Notes: a model not told the origin generated them from the letters alone. DNA of 64,000 nucleotides from Streptomyces tibetensis (GCF_007655005.1 NZ_SZVW01000022.1:62001-126000); one strand, 5' to 3'; positions 7,341 to 16,659 are shown, numbered from the stretch's first letter. Program-made: numbers and translations.

Positions 7341-8834
7341 TCAGCCCTCGCCGCTGCCGCGCGTCACCGCCTTCCGCAGGAGCGGCCACACCAGCAGCAG
7401 CACGATCACCGCGTACACGGTCACCGCGAACGGCGTGTTGACCAGCCCCGTGACACTGCCGTCGCTGATCTGCAGGGCCCGCCGCAACTGCTGCTCGGCG
7501 TTCGGGCCGAGGATGACGCCGATCACGGCGGGCAGCACGGGCAGCCCGTAGCGGCGCATGCCGAAGCCGATCAGCCCGATGATCAGCAGAATCACCAGGT
7601 CGATCACCTCGCCGCCGACGGCGTACGCACCGACCGCCGCGAAGAACATGATCCCGGCGTACAGGTACGGCCGGGGGATGCGCAGCAGCTTCGCCCACAC
7701 CGGCGCCAGCGGCAGGTTGAGCGCGAGCAGCAGCACCATGCCGACGAACAGGGAGGCGATCAGGCCCCACACCAGGTCGGGCTCGCGCTCGAAGAGGAGC
7801 GGGCCCGGCTGGATGCCGTACTGCTGGAAGGCGGCCAGCATCACGGCCGCGACCGCCGTGGTCGGCAGACCCAGGGTCAGCATCGACACCAGGGTGCCCG
7901 CCGCCGAGGCCGACGCCGCCGACTCCGGACCGGCGACACCCTCGATGGCGCCCTTGCCCCACTCGTCCTTGTGCTTCGACAGGCGCTTCTCCGTCACGTA
8001 CGACAGGAAGGTCGGGATCTCCGCGCCGCCCGCCGGGATCGCGCCGAACGGGAAGCCGATGAACGGGCCGCGCAGCCACGACTTCCAGGTCCGGCTCACA
8101 TCCCCGCGTCCCAGCCAGGGACGCCCGACCGGGATCGGCTCGGGCGGCCTGCGCCGCAGGTGCGCCGCCACCCACAGGGCCTCGCCGATCGCGAAGAGAC
8201 CGACCGCGACGATCACCACGTCGATGCCGTCGGCCAGTTGCAGCGAGCCGAACGTCAGGCGCTGCTGGCCGGTCATCTGGTCCAGGCCCACCAGGCCCAG
8301 GGTGAGGCCGATCAGCAGGGAGGCGAGGCCGCGGATGCGGGACGAGCCCAGCACCGAGGTCACCGCGATGAACGCCAGCACCATGATGGCGAAGTAGTCC
8401 GGCGCGCCGATGTCGACGGCGAGTTTCGCGACCGTCGGCGCGAGCGCCACCAGCAGCAGCGTGCCGATCAGGCCCCCCGCGAAGTGCCCGACGGCGGCCG
8501 CCGCCAGGGCCTGGGCGCCGCGCCCGGACTTCGCCATGGGGTTGCCCTCCATGGCCGCCACCACCGCCGCGCTCTCACCGGGCGTGTTGAGCAGGATGGA
8601 GGTGGTCGAGCCGCCGAACATCGCGCCGTAATAGATGCCGGCGAACATGATGAACGCGCCGATCGGGTCCAGCCCGTACGTCACCGGCAGCAGCAGGGCG
8701 ACCGCCATCGCCGGGCCGATGCCCGGCAGCACGCCGATCGCCGTACCGAGCAGCACACCGATGACGGCCCACAGGAGGTTGATCGGGGTGAGGGCCGTAC
8801 CGAAGCCGTCCAGAAGGGAGTTGAAGGCATCCAT
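7341..8834 (-). CDS. tctA: Tripartite tricarboxylate transporter, large permease TctA
   Basis: A 497-residue polytopic protein, about the usual length of TctA. It is the 12-helix subunit that carries citrate-like di- or tricarboxylates driven by an ion gradient. The N-terminal GVLPGIGPAMAVALLLP and the internal GESAAVVAAMEGNPMAKSG and SPESA-like segments are family signatures. A GGAG lies 9 bases upstream of the ATG, and the gene starts one base after the tctB stop. It is last in a tctC-tctB-tctA operon on the minus strand. The real substrate cannot be read from sequence. Confidence 0.92.
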   Translation of the reverse strand: MDAFNSLLDGFGTALTPINLLWAVIGVLLGTAIGVLPGIGPAMAVALLLPVTYGLDPIGAFIMFAGIYYGAMFGGSTTSILLNTPGESAAVVAAMEGNPMAKSGRGAQALAAAAVGHFAGGLIGTLLLVALAPTVAKLAVDIGAPDYFAIMVLAFIAVTSVLGSSRIRGLASLLIGLTLGLVGLDQMTGQQRLTFGSLQLADGIDVVIVAVGLFAIGEALWVAAHLRRRPPEPIPVGRPWLGRGDVSRTWKSWLRGPFIGFPFGAIPAGGAEIPTFLSYVTEKRLSKHKDEWGKGAIEGVAGPESAASASAAGTLVSMLTLGLPTTAVAAVMLAAFQQYGIQPGPLLFEREPDLVWGLIASLFVGMVLLLALNLPLAPVWAKLLRIPRPYLYAGIMFFAAVGAYAVGGEVIDLVILLIIGLIGFGMRRYGLPVLPAVIGVILGPNAEQQLRRALQISDGSVTGLVNTPFAVTVYAVIVLLLVWPLLRKAVTRGSGEG

Positions 8835-8835
8835 G

Positions 8836-9375
8836 TCACAGCACTCCCATCAGCGGACCACCGGGCAGGGGCACTCCGAGCAGATTGTTGAAGACGGTGT
8901 AGGTGACGAGGGAGAGCCCGGCGGCGATGAGCGGATCGCGGTCGATCCGGCGGCTGCCGAGAGCGAACGCCGCGCCCCAGAACAGCAGCGCGCCGGCGAT
9001 GGGGAAGCCGAGCGGCTCGATCAGGACGGCCGCGCCGAGGAACACCCCGGCGAGCAGCAGCACCGTGCGCCAGTCGGCGGGCTCGGACAGGTCGACGTCC
9101 TCTCCGCCCTCGGCCTGGCCCCGTCCGCCGCGCAGCACGTCCAGGGCGAGCAGGGCGGCGATGACCAGCAGGCCGGTGCCGACCACGACCGGCACGGTCT
9201 TCGGTCCGACCGGGCCGCGCTGGGCGATGTCGACGTCCATGGTGAGCGCGTCGGTCAGGACCAGGACGCCGAGCGCCAGCAGCAGGGCGCACACGCCGAG
9301 TTCGGAGTGCTCCCGCAGCCACGAACGCCGCTCGCCGCCGGTCTGCGCGGTGGGTATGTCGGTCTGCGTCGTCAC
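8836..9375 (-). CDS. tctB: Tripartite tricarboxylate transporter, small permease TctB
   Basis: A 179-residue protein with four predicted membrane helices and the PLGFPIAGALLFWGAAFALGSR segment characteristic of TctB, the small membrane subunit paired with TctA. A GTG start at 9375 is chosen because it overlaps the tctC stop as GTGA, a translational coupling. The Gln/Thr-rich N-terminus is cytoplasmic. The low-complexity acidic loop (about 85-95) is typical of this variable family. Confidence 0.88.
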   Translation of the reverse strand: MTTQTDIPTAQTGGERRSWLREHSELGVCALLLALGVLVLTDALTMDVDIAQRGPVGPKTVPVVVGTGLLVIAALLALDVLRGGRGQAEGGEDVDLSEPADWRTVLLLAGVFLGAAVLIEPLGFPIAGALLFWGAAFALGSRRIDRDPLIAAGLSLVTYTVFNNLLGVPLPGGPLMGVL

Positions 9376-10355
9376 AGTCCCAGCTCCTTCAGCACCGAAA
9401 CCACGCGCTTGTCCTCGGCGTCGAGGAACGCGCCGAACTTCTCGCCGGTGAGGAAGGCGTCGTCCCAGCCGTTCTGCCGCAGGGACGTGCGCCATTCGTC
9501 GGAGTCGTGGAGCTCCTCGACCAGTTTCACGAGCTTGTCGCGCTCCCCGTCGTTCAGGCCGGGCGGGGCGACGATCCCGCGCCAGTTGGTGAAGTTCACG
9601 TCGTAGCCCGCCTCCTTCAGCGTGGGCGCGTCCAGGCCGTCGACGCGTTCCGGGCCGGTGACCGCGAGGAGGCGCAGCTCGCCCGCCTTGATCTGGTCCT
9701 GGTACTCGCCGACCCCGGAGACACCGAAGGCGACCTTGTTGCCGAGGATCGAGGCGAGCAGCTCCCCACCGCCGTCGAAGGGGATGTAGTTGACCTGCTT
9801 CGGCGGGATCCCGGCGGCCCGCGCCATCAGCATCGGCGCGAGGTGGTCCGGCCCGCCGGGCGAGGAGCCGCCGCCCACCGGGAGCTTGCCCGGGTTCTCC
9901 TTCCAGGCGCCGATCAGGTCGTCGATCGTCTTGTACGGCGAGTCCTTCGCCACGACCACCACGTCCTGCTCCTCGGTGAGCCGGGCGATCGGCGTGGTGT
10001 CCCCGAGTGTCTTCGGCGCGTCGTTGGAGCGGACGGCGCCCACCACCCCGAGCCCCATGGACATGGCGAGCTTGCCGTTGCCGTGTTCGCTCACCAGCCG
10101 GCTGAGGCCCACCGTGCCGCCGGCGCCGGGAAGGTTGAACACCTCGATGTTGTGGGTCAGTCCGGCGTCCTCGGCGTTCTTCGCGGCCGTCCGGGCCGTG
10201 ATGTCGTAGCCGCCGCCGGGCGTGTTGGGGACCATGAAGCGCAGGCCCGGGATCTGTGTGCCGGTCTCGGAGCCGCTGCCGGTGGTCAGCAGCGGGGGTC
10301 CGACGAGCACGAGCACGGCGGCCCCGAGCAGGGCGAGGGGAGTGCGCAGGCGCAC
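9372..10355 (-). CDS. tctC: Tripartite tricarboxylate transporter, binding protein TctC
   Basis: Substrate-binding protein of the TTT transporter (Bug/TctC family, 327 residues from this start). The mature part begins near IPGLRFMVPNTPGGGYDITAR, the carboxylate-binding loop of the family. GGGSSPGGPDH and the FDGGGELLASILGNKV segment are also characteristic. The N-terminal hydrophobic stretch without an adjacent Cys could be a signal peptide or membrane anchor. I chose GTG 10355 because AGGTGG sits 7 bases before it; GTG 10364/10367 are alternatives. It is the first gene of the operon and no tctDE-type sensor pair lies nearby. Confidence 0.88.
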   Translation of the reverse strand: MRLRTPLALLGAAVLVLVGPPLLTTGSGSETGTQIPGLRFMVPNTPGGGYDITARTAAKNAEDAGLTHNIEVFNLPGAGGTVGLSRLVSEHGNGKLAMSMGLGVVGAVRSNDAPKTLGDTTPIARLTEEQDVVVVAKDSPYKTIDDLIGAWKENPGKLPVGGGSSPGGPDHLAPMLMARAAGIPPKQVNYIPFDGGGELLASILGNKVAFGVSGVGEYQDQIKAGELRLLAVTGPERVDGLDAPTLKEAGYDVNFTNWRGIVAPPGLNDGERDKLVKLVEELHDSDEWRTSLRQNGWDDAFLTGEKFGAFLDAEDKRVVSVLKELGL

Positions 10356-10525
10356 GAGTGCCACCACCTGTCGGTACGTCGATGCGGGTAGGTAAAGGCT
10401 CTGTGAGGGAGGGTGACGTGGGCCACATGGTGCCCGGGCTCCGGCGGGCTGTCTGCCTTCCGGAAGCAACGGAGGTTTTGGTCATTGCGGTCGCAGGAAG
10501 CGCCGCCCGGTGCGAGGTGGACGCA

Positions 10526-10559
10526 GAGGGGCCCCGGCGCATGTGCGCCGGGGCCCCTC
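10526..10559. terminator. Strong hairpin downstream of the amine oxidase gene
   Basis: A perfect inverted repeat with 16-base arms (starting GAGGGGCCCCGGCGCA) and only TG between them lies 9 bases after the stop of the oxidase gene. No T-run follows, as usual for Streptomyces terminators. It would insulate the oxidase from the tct operon, which reads in the same direction. Confidence 0.8.
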
Positions 10560-10568
10560 GATCAACGG

Positions 10569-12572
10569 TCACTGATCCGTGTGGACCTCCAGGGCGGCCC
10601 GCACGGCCGACTCCAGGGCTCCCTCGATCCACGCCGGTTTGACGGACGTGTGGTCCCCGGCGAAGTGCAACGGCCCCTCACGCTCGGGGATGACGGGCAA
10701 CAGCTCCGTGTGCTGCCCGGGCAGCAGCACCGACGCCTCCCCGTAGGCGTACGGGTCGCGCAACCAGCTCTGGGTACGCCCCGCGCCGGTGTAGAAGACC
10801 TCGATACGCCGGCCGTAGACCTGCTGCAGACCGCACAGCGCGTGCGGATACCGGGCCTCGTCGTCCAGGGAGTCCCAGCGCAGCGCGTCGTCGGCCCAGC
10901 TGTAGGACGCCAGGACCACACCCCCCGCGCTGCCCGGGACCGGGTGGGACGGGTTGAACATGAAGCGGTTGGCGTTGTCCGACACCGAGCCGCCGCCCAC
11001 AACGCCGGCGGCCTCCGGCTGGTCGCGGCCGATCGCGCGGTTCGCGGCGTAGTGGGTGCGCTGAGCCTGCGTGATGTGCCCGCCGGGTACCGAGGGGTGC
11101 GCGCCGAGCAGGCTGCCGTCCGAGGGGGCCTTGCCGGTGCGGTAGGCGTCGTACAGGCCCGGGTCGACGGCGTTCAGCTCGCGCTTCCAGTCGTCCTCGT
11201 CGAACTCCCACCAGCGGCGGCTGAACTCGAGCAGCACCTTGGTCGCGCTGTCGTAGTGCAGCTCGCAGACCGCGCGGCGCTTGCGGTAGGACAGGGGCGG
11301 GTCGATCTGCACATGGCGCAGTCCGGAGAACGGCACCGTGACCACGGCGACGTCGGCGGTGAACTGCTCGCGGACGACCGGGCCGTCGCGCCCCTCGGAC
11401 ACGGTGTCCACCCACACGTGCGGGCCCTTGCTCCGCACATGCCCGCCGTCCGGGGACGGCCGGTCGGGGTGGTGGTACTGGATGCGCGTCACCCGGCGGT
11501 CGAAGCGCACCTCCTTGCGCACCCGTTCGAGCAGGGCGTCCGGCAGCACGGCCGTGCCGCTCTCCAGCTCGTAGAAGGGCGTGTCGGGGCTGATGAGGGA
11601 GGAGCCGATGAAGCTGTGGATGAAGGACAGCGGGAGGCGCGAGGTGAGGTTCTCCAGGGTGCCGATCAGGTCGACGGTCCGCTCGTCGAGCCCCGCGTGC
11701 TCGGTGAGGAAGCGGAACATCGACCAGTCGCCGAACCGCTTCACCACCCGCGCCCAGCCCCGCAGCCGCTCCGGCAGCGGTTTGTCGACCCGCTTGCCGT
11801 CCCGGCCGACGGAGCTGAACTCGTCGCGCACGGGGTCCAGCGCGGCACGCAGAATCGCTGCGGCGGGGGTGTCCCAGTGGGCCTTCGGGACACCGAAGGA
11901 CCGGTTCACGCGCCGGGGGGAACGGGCGTAGTCGGCGCGCCGCACACGGATGCCGTTGACGTGGATCCAGGTGCGCGCGGCGGGACGTCCCTCCTCGTCG
12001 ACGTCGACGTAGTGGAAGCGCCGCTTCTTCAGATCGAACCGGTCGATGAGGTCCATCACCAGCGGATGGCTGCCGGGGATGCGCATCGCGCCCGCCTCGG
12101 CGTACTGGGCGGGATCCGCGAAGGGCTGTCCGGCGCCCTCGTGGCCGCCCTTGCGGAAGGTCTTGATGCGGCCGCCCGCCCGGTTGCCGTTGGCCTCCAG
12201 GACCGTCACCCGGTGGCCTGCCTCCTTCAGCAGCCAGGCGGTCACCAGCCCGGACGGGCCGGCGCCGATGACGAGGACGTCCTTGGGGCGGGTCCGTCGC
12301 GCCGGCAGTCCGTCCTTCAGGACGCGCCGGTAGCGCGGGACGAGGGGGCGGTCGTCGGAATCCAGGACGAGCAGGGCACGGGCGACGGCGAGGCATCTGT
12401 CGGAGTCGGCGCCGCGGCCGGTGCCGGGAACGGCCGGGGCGAGCGGCGCGGGCAGGGCCGTGGCGGTACCGCCGGCCAGGGCCGTCGCCACCGTGGCCGT
12501 GCCGGCCACCGCCGCGAACTCCCGCCGGGAGAAACCACCGTCAGAGCGCGTCACCGCGTGATCATCAGTCAT
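10569..12572 (-). CDS. Tat-exported flavin L-amino-acid oxidase, L-glutamate oxidase-like
   Basis: A 667-residue FAD enzyme of the monoamine/L-amino-acid oxidase family. SRREF at residues 15-19 is a twin-arginine signal. The dinucleotide site GAGPSG (about 103-108) follows, then the GGRIKTFRKGG segment and a C-terminal FAD-binding stretch FAGDHTSVKPAWIEGALESA. Length, the AEAGAMRIPGSHPL run and export fit Streptomyces L-glutamate oxidase, which makes 2-oxoglutarate, ammonia and hydrogen peroxide outside the cell. Related enzymes act on other L-amino acids. The ATG has no strong ribosome site. A candidate operator lies about 50 bases upstream. Confidence 0.82.
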   Translation of the reverse strand: MTDDHAVTRSDGGFSRREFAAVAGTATVATALAGGTATALPAPLAPAVPGTGRGADSDRCLAVARALLVLDSDDRPLVPRYRRVLKDGLPARRTRPKDVLVIGAGPSGLVTAWLLKEAGHRVTVLEANGNRAGGRIKTFRKGGHEGAGQPFADPAQYAEAGAMRIPGSHPLVMDLIDRFDLKKRRFHYVDVDEEGRPAARTWIHVNGIRVRRADYARSPRRVNRSFGVPKAHWDTPAAAILRAALDPVRDEFSSVGRDGKRVDKPLPERLRGWARVVKRFGDWSMFRFLTEHAGLDERTVDLIGTLENLTSRLPLSFIHSFIGSSLISPDTPFYELESGTAVLPDALLERVRKEVRFDRRVTRIQYHHPDRPSPDGGHVRSKGPHVWVDTVSEGRDGPVVREQFTADVAVVTVPFSGLRHVQIDPPLSYRKRRAVCELHYDSATKVLLEFSRRWWEFDEDDWKRELNAVDPGLYDAYRTGKAPSDGSLLGAHPSVPGGHITQAQRTHYAANRAIGRDQPEAAGVVGGGSVSDNANRFMFNPSHPVPGSAGGVVLASYSWADDALRWDSLDDEARYPHALCGLQQVYGRRIEVFYTGAGRTQSWLRDPYAYGEASVLLPGQHTELLPVIPEREGPLHFAGDHTSVKPAWIEGALESAVRAALEVHTDQ

Positions 12573-12860
12573 GACGATCTTTGTAACGGCCGCCGTGGCG
12601 GGCCGCCGCCGTTCGCCCGGGCGTTGCCCCTAAGGAGCGAATCAGGGGCAAAACCCTCACGTCACAGTGGATTTGCCGCCACGACATGCCCGGCGAACCC
12701 GAAGGAATGAATGCGCGGCGAACCGCGTCCGCCACCGTGAACGAGCCCCCACACTGCGACTGCGTATCCACAACCGTGCTCTCCGGCCGTCCCGCCCGGC
12801 GCACCGCGCACGCGGCGCCGACCGGCCGCACGAGAGCCAGGGACGACCGAGGGGGGAACG
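12573..12860. other. Divergent promoter region, oxidase versus ion-channel gene
   Basis: This 288-base gap carries an inverted repeat near the oxidase start (listed separately). Nothing else was recognised; open frames in it lack ribosome sites and conserved sequence. Confidence 0.5.
12624..12651. promoter_or_regulatory. Inverted repeat, candidate operator of the oxidase gene
   Basis: Arms TTGCCCCT (12624-12631) and AGGGGCAA (12644-12651) are perfect 8-base inverted repeats spaced by 12 bases, giving about two helical turns centre to centre. The site lies about 50 bases upstream of the oxidase ATG. The geometry suits a dimeric regulator. No regulator gene is adjacent. Confidence 0.4.
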
Positions 12861-14759
12861 GTGGCGCAGCGGCGCACTCCGTTGGGCGACCGGGCCCGTT
12901 ACTGGTTCGACAGCACGCTGGCCCGGGGTGCCTCGGCCCTGTTCGGCTGGATGGCGCTGCTGTGTCTGACCGTCGTGGTCCCGGCCAGTGCCCTGGTGGT
13001 GTGGACCGACCCGCACGCTCCGCGGTCCCTGCCGGACCGGCTCGTACAGGTGTGGCGCCTCACCGGGGAGACGCTGCGACTGGGCGGGGCGACCGGCAGG
13101 CCGCTGCGCGTGACGATGTCGGTGCTGCTCGCCCTGGTGGCGCTGCTGTACGTCTCGACGCTGGTCGGCCTGATCACGACGGCGCTCACGGAGCGGCTCA
13201 CCGCGTTGCGGCGTGGCCGGTCGACCGTGCTCGAACAAGGGCACGTCGTGGTCCTGGGCTGGTCGGAACAGGTGTTCACGGTCGTCGGCGAGCTGGTGGC
13301 CGCCAATGCCAACCAGCGGCGCGCGGCGGTGGCGGTGCTGGCCGACCGCGACAAGACCGCGATGGAGGAGGCGCTCGCCACGAAGGTGGGACCCGTCGGC
13401 CGGACGCGGCTGATCTGCCGCAGCGGCCCCACCACCGACCCGACCGTGCTCACTCTGACCAGTCCGGCGACGGCCGGCGTCGTGCTGGTCCTGCCCCGCG
13501 ACGAGCCCGACGCCGATGCCGAGGTCGTCAAGACGCTGCTGGCGCTGCGGGCGGCCCTGGCCGGGGTGAAGAACCGCCCGCCCGTCGTCGCCGCCGTCCG
13601 GGACGACCGCTACCGGATGGCCGCCGGCCTCGCCGCCGGCCCGGGCGGAGTCGTCCTGGAGAGCGACACCGTCACGGCCCGGCTGATCGTCCAGGCCGCC
13701 CGCCGCCCCGGGCTCTCCCTCGTCCACCAGGAGCTCCTCGACTTCGCCGGCGACGAGTTCTACCTGGTCGGCGAGGAGTCCCTGACGGGCCGCCCGTTCG
13801 GCGACGCGCTGCTGTCCTACCCGACGTCCAGCGTCGTCGGGTTGGTGCGCGGCGACACCCCGCTGCTCAACCCGCCGCCGCAGACGACCGTCGCCGCGGA
13901 CGATCTGCTCATCGTCATCTCCCGCGACGACGACACGGCATGGCCGGGGGAGTGCGGGCAGTGGGTCGAGAAGGCGGCGATGGTCTCCGGGCCCGCGACG
14001 TCCGCGCGGCCGGAGCGGGTCCTGCTGCTCGGCTGGAACCGCCGGGCGCCGCTCATGATCGAGCAGCTGCGTCGCCGTGCCCGGTCCGGGTCGGTCGTCG
14101 ACGTGGTGGCGGACGGCGGTGAAGCGACGGTCCGGCAGGTGCGCGAGTCCGCAGCGCCCGACGGCACCGGCCTGACCCTCACCCTCCACCTGGGGGACGT
14201 CACCCGCCCGGAGACCCTCCGGCGTCTGGACGTGCACTCCTACGACAGCGTGATCGTCGTGGGCGAGGACCCCGCTCCCGGACACCCCCCGGACCAGCCC
14301 GACAACCGCACGCTCGTCACCCTGCTGTTGCTACGACAGCTGGAGGAAGCGTCCGGGCGTGAACTCCCCGTCGTCACCGAGCTGGTGGACGACCGAAACC
14401 GGGCGCTGGCACCCCTCGGCCCCGGAGCCGACGTGATCATCAGCGGCAAGCTCATCGGCCTGCTCATGGCACAGATCTCCCAGAACCGGCAGCTCGCGGC
14501 GGTCTTCGAGGAGCTGTTCTCCGCCGACGGCACCGGCATCCGCCTGAGGCCGGCCGGCGACTACGTGCTGCCCGGGTGCGAGACGGCCTTCGCCACCGTC
14601 GTCGCCGCGGCACGCGGGCGCGGCGAATGCGCCATCGGCTACCGGAGCCACGACGACGCCTCGACGAGTCCGGGTTACGGCGTGCGGGTCAACCCGCCCA
14701 AGTCCGAGCGCCGCCGCTGGACGGCCGCCGACGAGGTGATCGTCGTGGGGACGGATTGA
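12861..14759 (+). CDS. CASTOR/POLLUX-like ion channel with paired RCK/TrkA-type domains
   Basis: A 632-residue membrane protein related to the plant CASTOR/POLLUX channels and to bacterial TrkA-N/RCK proteins. Two membrane helices (about 25-50 and 90-115) bracket a segment with LTGETLRLGG that may be the pore region. Immediately after come two Rossmann-like RCK modules: HVVVLGWSEQVFTVVGEL (about 127-144) and, in the second half, RVLLLGWNRRAPLMIEQL. A GTG start is preceded by GAGGGGGGAAC. The likely role is a gated cation channel or a regulator of ion flux. The ion is not known from sequence. Confidence 0.8.
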   Translation: MAQRRTPLGDRARYWFDSTLARGASALFGWMALLCLTVVVPASALVVWTDPHAPRSLPDRLVQVWRLTGETLRLGGATGRPLRVTMSVLLALVALLYVSTLVGLITTALTERLTALRRGRSTVLEQGHVVVLGWSEQVFTVVGELVAANANQRRAAVAVLADRDKTAMEEALATKVGPVGRTRLICRSGPTTDPTVLTLTSPATAGVVLVLPRDEPDADAEVVKTLLALRAALAGVKNRPPVVAAVRDDRYRMAAGLAAGPGGVVLESDTVTARLIVQAARRPGLSLVHQELLDFAGDEFYLVGEESLTGRPFGDALLSYPTSSVVGLVRGDTPLLNPPPQTTVAADDLLIVISRDDDTAWPGECGQWVEKAAMVSGPATSARPERVLLLGWNRRAPLMIEQLRRRARSGSVVDVVADGGEATVRQVRESAAPDGTGLTLTLHLGDVTRPETLRRLDVHSYDSVIVVGEDPAPGHPPDQPDNRTLVTLLLLRQLEEASGRELPVVTELVDDRNRALAPLGPGADVIISGKLIGLLMAQISQNRQLAAVFEELFSADGTGIRLRPAGDYVLPGCETAFATVVAAARGRGECAIGYRSHDDASTSPGYGVRVNPPKSERRRWTAADEVIVVGTD

Positions 14760-14809
14760 GGGAGAACCGGGAGTTTGGACGCGCGAACGCGACCGGCGGC
14801 ACGCGCGGA

Positions 14810-14840
14810 GCGCCGGGTCGCCCGTGCGGGCACCCGGCGC
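14810..14840. terminator. Bidirectional hairpin between convergent genes
   Basis: Arms GCGCCGGGT and ACCCGGCGC enclose an inner GCCCG/CGGGC stem with a TG turn. It sits between the stop of the channel gene (14759) and the stop of the beta-propeller gene (14856), so it can serve both. Confidence 0.7.
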
Positions 14841-14855
14841 CCCCTCCTGGGCGGG

Positions 14856-16166
14856 TCAGTGCGCGAACGCCGTCAGGACGCCGTCCTGGCCGGGTGCGAA
14901 CACGCGGCCGTCATGGGTCGCGATGCCGGGGTTGACCCAGCCGCGCCAGTCCTCCTCCGCGAGTACGTTCTCCATCGGGTGCGGCTCGGCCCAGAGCTGG
15001 TAGGACCAGACCGCAGCGCCGCTGCGCTCGTTCAGCACCACCAGCTTGCCGTTGCCGTCCTGGACGTACACGTACCCGCCCGCGACCAGCCGGACGGTCG
15101 CGGCCCCGCGCGGGCTGCGGTAGCTCCAGGCCGTCTTGTACGTCGTCGTGCTGATCGCCTTCACGACGCCCCGGTGGGCCACGTACACCCGGCCCGGGCC
15201 GAACGCGGGAGTGGCGTCGGCGGGGAAGGACCGCAGGACGGCACCGGTGTTCCGGTCGTACGCCACGGTCCGCTCGTCGGCGAGGTCGTCGCTGCGCAGC
15301 CACAGCGCCCCGGCGCCGCGCGCGATCGGGTTGCCGCCGAGCGCGAGCAGGTCGGGTACGTCGTAACGGCGCAGCTCCCGGCCGGTGTGCCGGTCCAGGA
15401 GCTGGTACGAGGCGTTGTCGAAGCCGAACCACACGCCGAGGTCGTCGACGACCACGGGCGACCATCCCCAGTCGACGAGCGGAGCCCGCCACAGCTCGGC
15501 TCCGTCGCTCGGGCGGAGCGCCAGCGCCGTGCCCCGGCCGTCCTGGGTGTACAGCGTGCCGTCGTACCAGGTCGGCGGGTACTCGCAGGAGCCCGAGCCG
15601 ATGCTGCGGGTCCACCGCTGCCCGCCCGTCGCCGGGTCCCATGCGGTCACGACGCCCCTGCCGGTCTGGGTGTAGAGGAGGCCGCCGCCGTAGGCCAGGG
15701 TGGCCTTGGGGTCGTTGTCGGCGATCAGCCGCTGGGGCCACAGCCTCTTGCCGGTGGCCGCGTCGAGGCCGACGAGTTCCATGCGCGGGCCGCCGCTCTC
15801 CTCCTCCTCGACCGCGTTGACCACCACGAAGACCTTCCCGCCGACCGCCACCGGCGCGGAGACCGCCGAGCCCAGGTCGACCGACCAGGCCTTGGTGAAC
15901 GGCGGGGCGGCCGTGGCCCCGGTGACGAAGCTGTCGTTACGCGCGTTGGCGCGGTAGCCCAGTGTGGCGTCCGGCGGTTCCGAAGTGGCCTTGACCTTCG
16001 CCTTGGCCCTCGCTTTGGCGATGGCCGTCGCGGCCGCGGCTGCGTGAGTGGCCGCGGGTGCGGGAGTGGCCGCGCCGCCGGGACCGGCGCCGACGGCCAG
16101 GACCGCCAGCGCCGTCGCCACCACACAGCTCGATCTCGCCCGGACGCGCCTCGTGGAACTGCCCAT
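14856..16166 (-). CDS. Secreted PQQ-type beta-propeller protein
   Basis: About 436 residues with an N-terminal signal peptide (about 1-33, basic then Ala/Val-rich) and an Ala/Lys-rich spacer. The rest is repeated blades such as GGKVFVVVNAV, GGLLYTQTGRGVVTAWDPATGG, DGTLYTQDGRGTALALRPSDG and GGYVYVQDGNGKLVVLNERSG, the pattern of PQQ-like beta-propellers. No PQQ-dehydrogenase catalytic residues are evident, so it is more likely a binding or scaffold protein. ATG 16166 is preferred over an in-frame ATG at 16205 because GAGGGGGG lies right before it and the signal peptide then has normal length. Confidence 0.75.
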   Translation of the reverse strand: MGSSTRRVRARSSCVVATALAVLAVGAGPGGAATPAPAATHAAAAATAIAKARAKAKVKATSEPPDATLGYRANARNDSFVTGATAAPPFTKAWSVDLGSAVSAPVAVGGKVFVVVNAVEEEESGGPRMELVGLDAATGKRLWPQRLIADNDPKATLAYGGGLLYTQTGRGVVTAWDPATGGQRWTRSIGSGSCEYPPTWYDGTLYTQDGRGTALALRPSDGAELWRAPLVDWGWSPVVVDDLGVWFGFDNASYQLLDRHTGRELRRYDVPDLLALGGNPIARGAGALWLRSDDLADERTVAYDRNTGAVLRSFPADATPAFGPGRVYVAHRGVVKAISTTTYKTAWSYRSPRGAATVRLVAGGYVYVQDGNGKLVVLNERSGAAVWSYQLWAEPHPMENVLAEEDWRGWVNPGIATHDGRVFAPGQDGVLTAFAH

Positions 16167-16399
16167 GGAAACCCCCCTCGGGTCGGATGAAGTGGGCCGG
16201 CGCACCGGCCGCCGCTCCGCATACCCGTGGAATGGAGAACAACTCCCTTGCGACGAGGGGAACTTCGGGCGGGAGCCGATCCTGGCGGCCCGCCCGGCAC
16301 AAGCGATTCACGTGCCCGTGATCCTTGTGAAGAAACATGAAGATTCGACTGTGTGTTCGTCTGTGTGCAGGGCACCTGAGGGAGCGGAGGTTGATAACT

Positions 16400-16570
16400 A
16401 TGGTTCCCCTGCTTCTCGTCCTGCTGCTGGCCCTGGTCCTGTTCGGTGCGGGCTTCGCACTGAAGGCCCTGTGGTGGATCGCGGTGATCGTGCTGGTCCT
16501 GTGGCTGCTCGGCTTCGTGGTGCGCACCGCGGACAGCGGTGGCCGTAAGGGCCGCTGGTACCGCTGGTAG
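16400..16570 (+). CDS. Small hydrophobic membrane protein
   Basis: A 56-residue peptide, nearly all of it two hydrophobic helices (about 2-22 and 26-45) ending in the basic tail SGGRKGRWYRW. Similar tiny hydrophobic proteins are common in Streptomyces and have no known role. GGAGG lies 9 bases before the ATG. An upstream in-frame ATG at 16337 would add a Cys/Arg-rich segment without helix character and is less likely. It may be co-expressed with the hemerythrin gene 89 bases downstream. Confidence 0.7.
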   Translation: MVPLLLVLLLALVLFGAGFALKALWWIAVIVLVLWLLGFVVRTADSGGRKGRWYRW

Positions 16571-16659
16571 ACCGGCAGCACGTCGGTGGCGAACAAATCG
16601 CCAGGAATGGGGTAGACGAAAGTGACCCGAAGCTCTCCCAGGAAAGGCGTTCCATTTCC

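Noticed and set aside
5287..8175. Large minus-strand frame antisense to the efe genes
   Set aside because: Its left and right parts sit opposite efeU/efeB; only the far part belongs to tctA in another frame.
9372..10469. Longer TctC start with an Arg/Pro-rich leader
   Set aside because: The extra segment has no signal-peptide character, while GTG 10355 has AGGTGG at good spacing.
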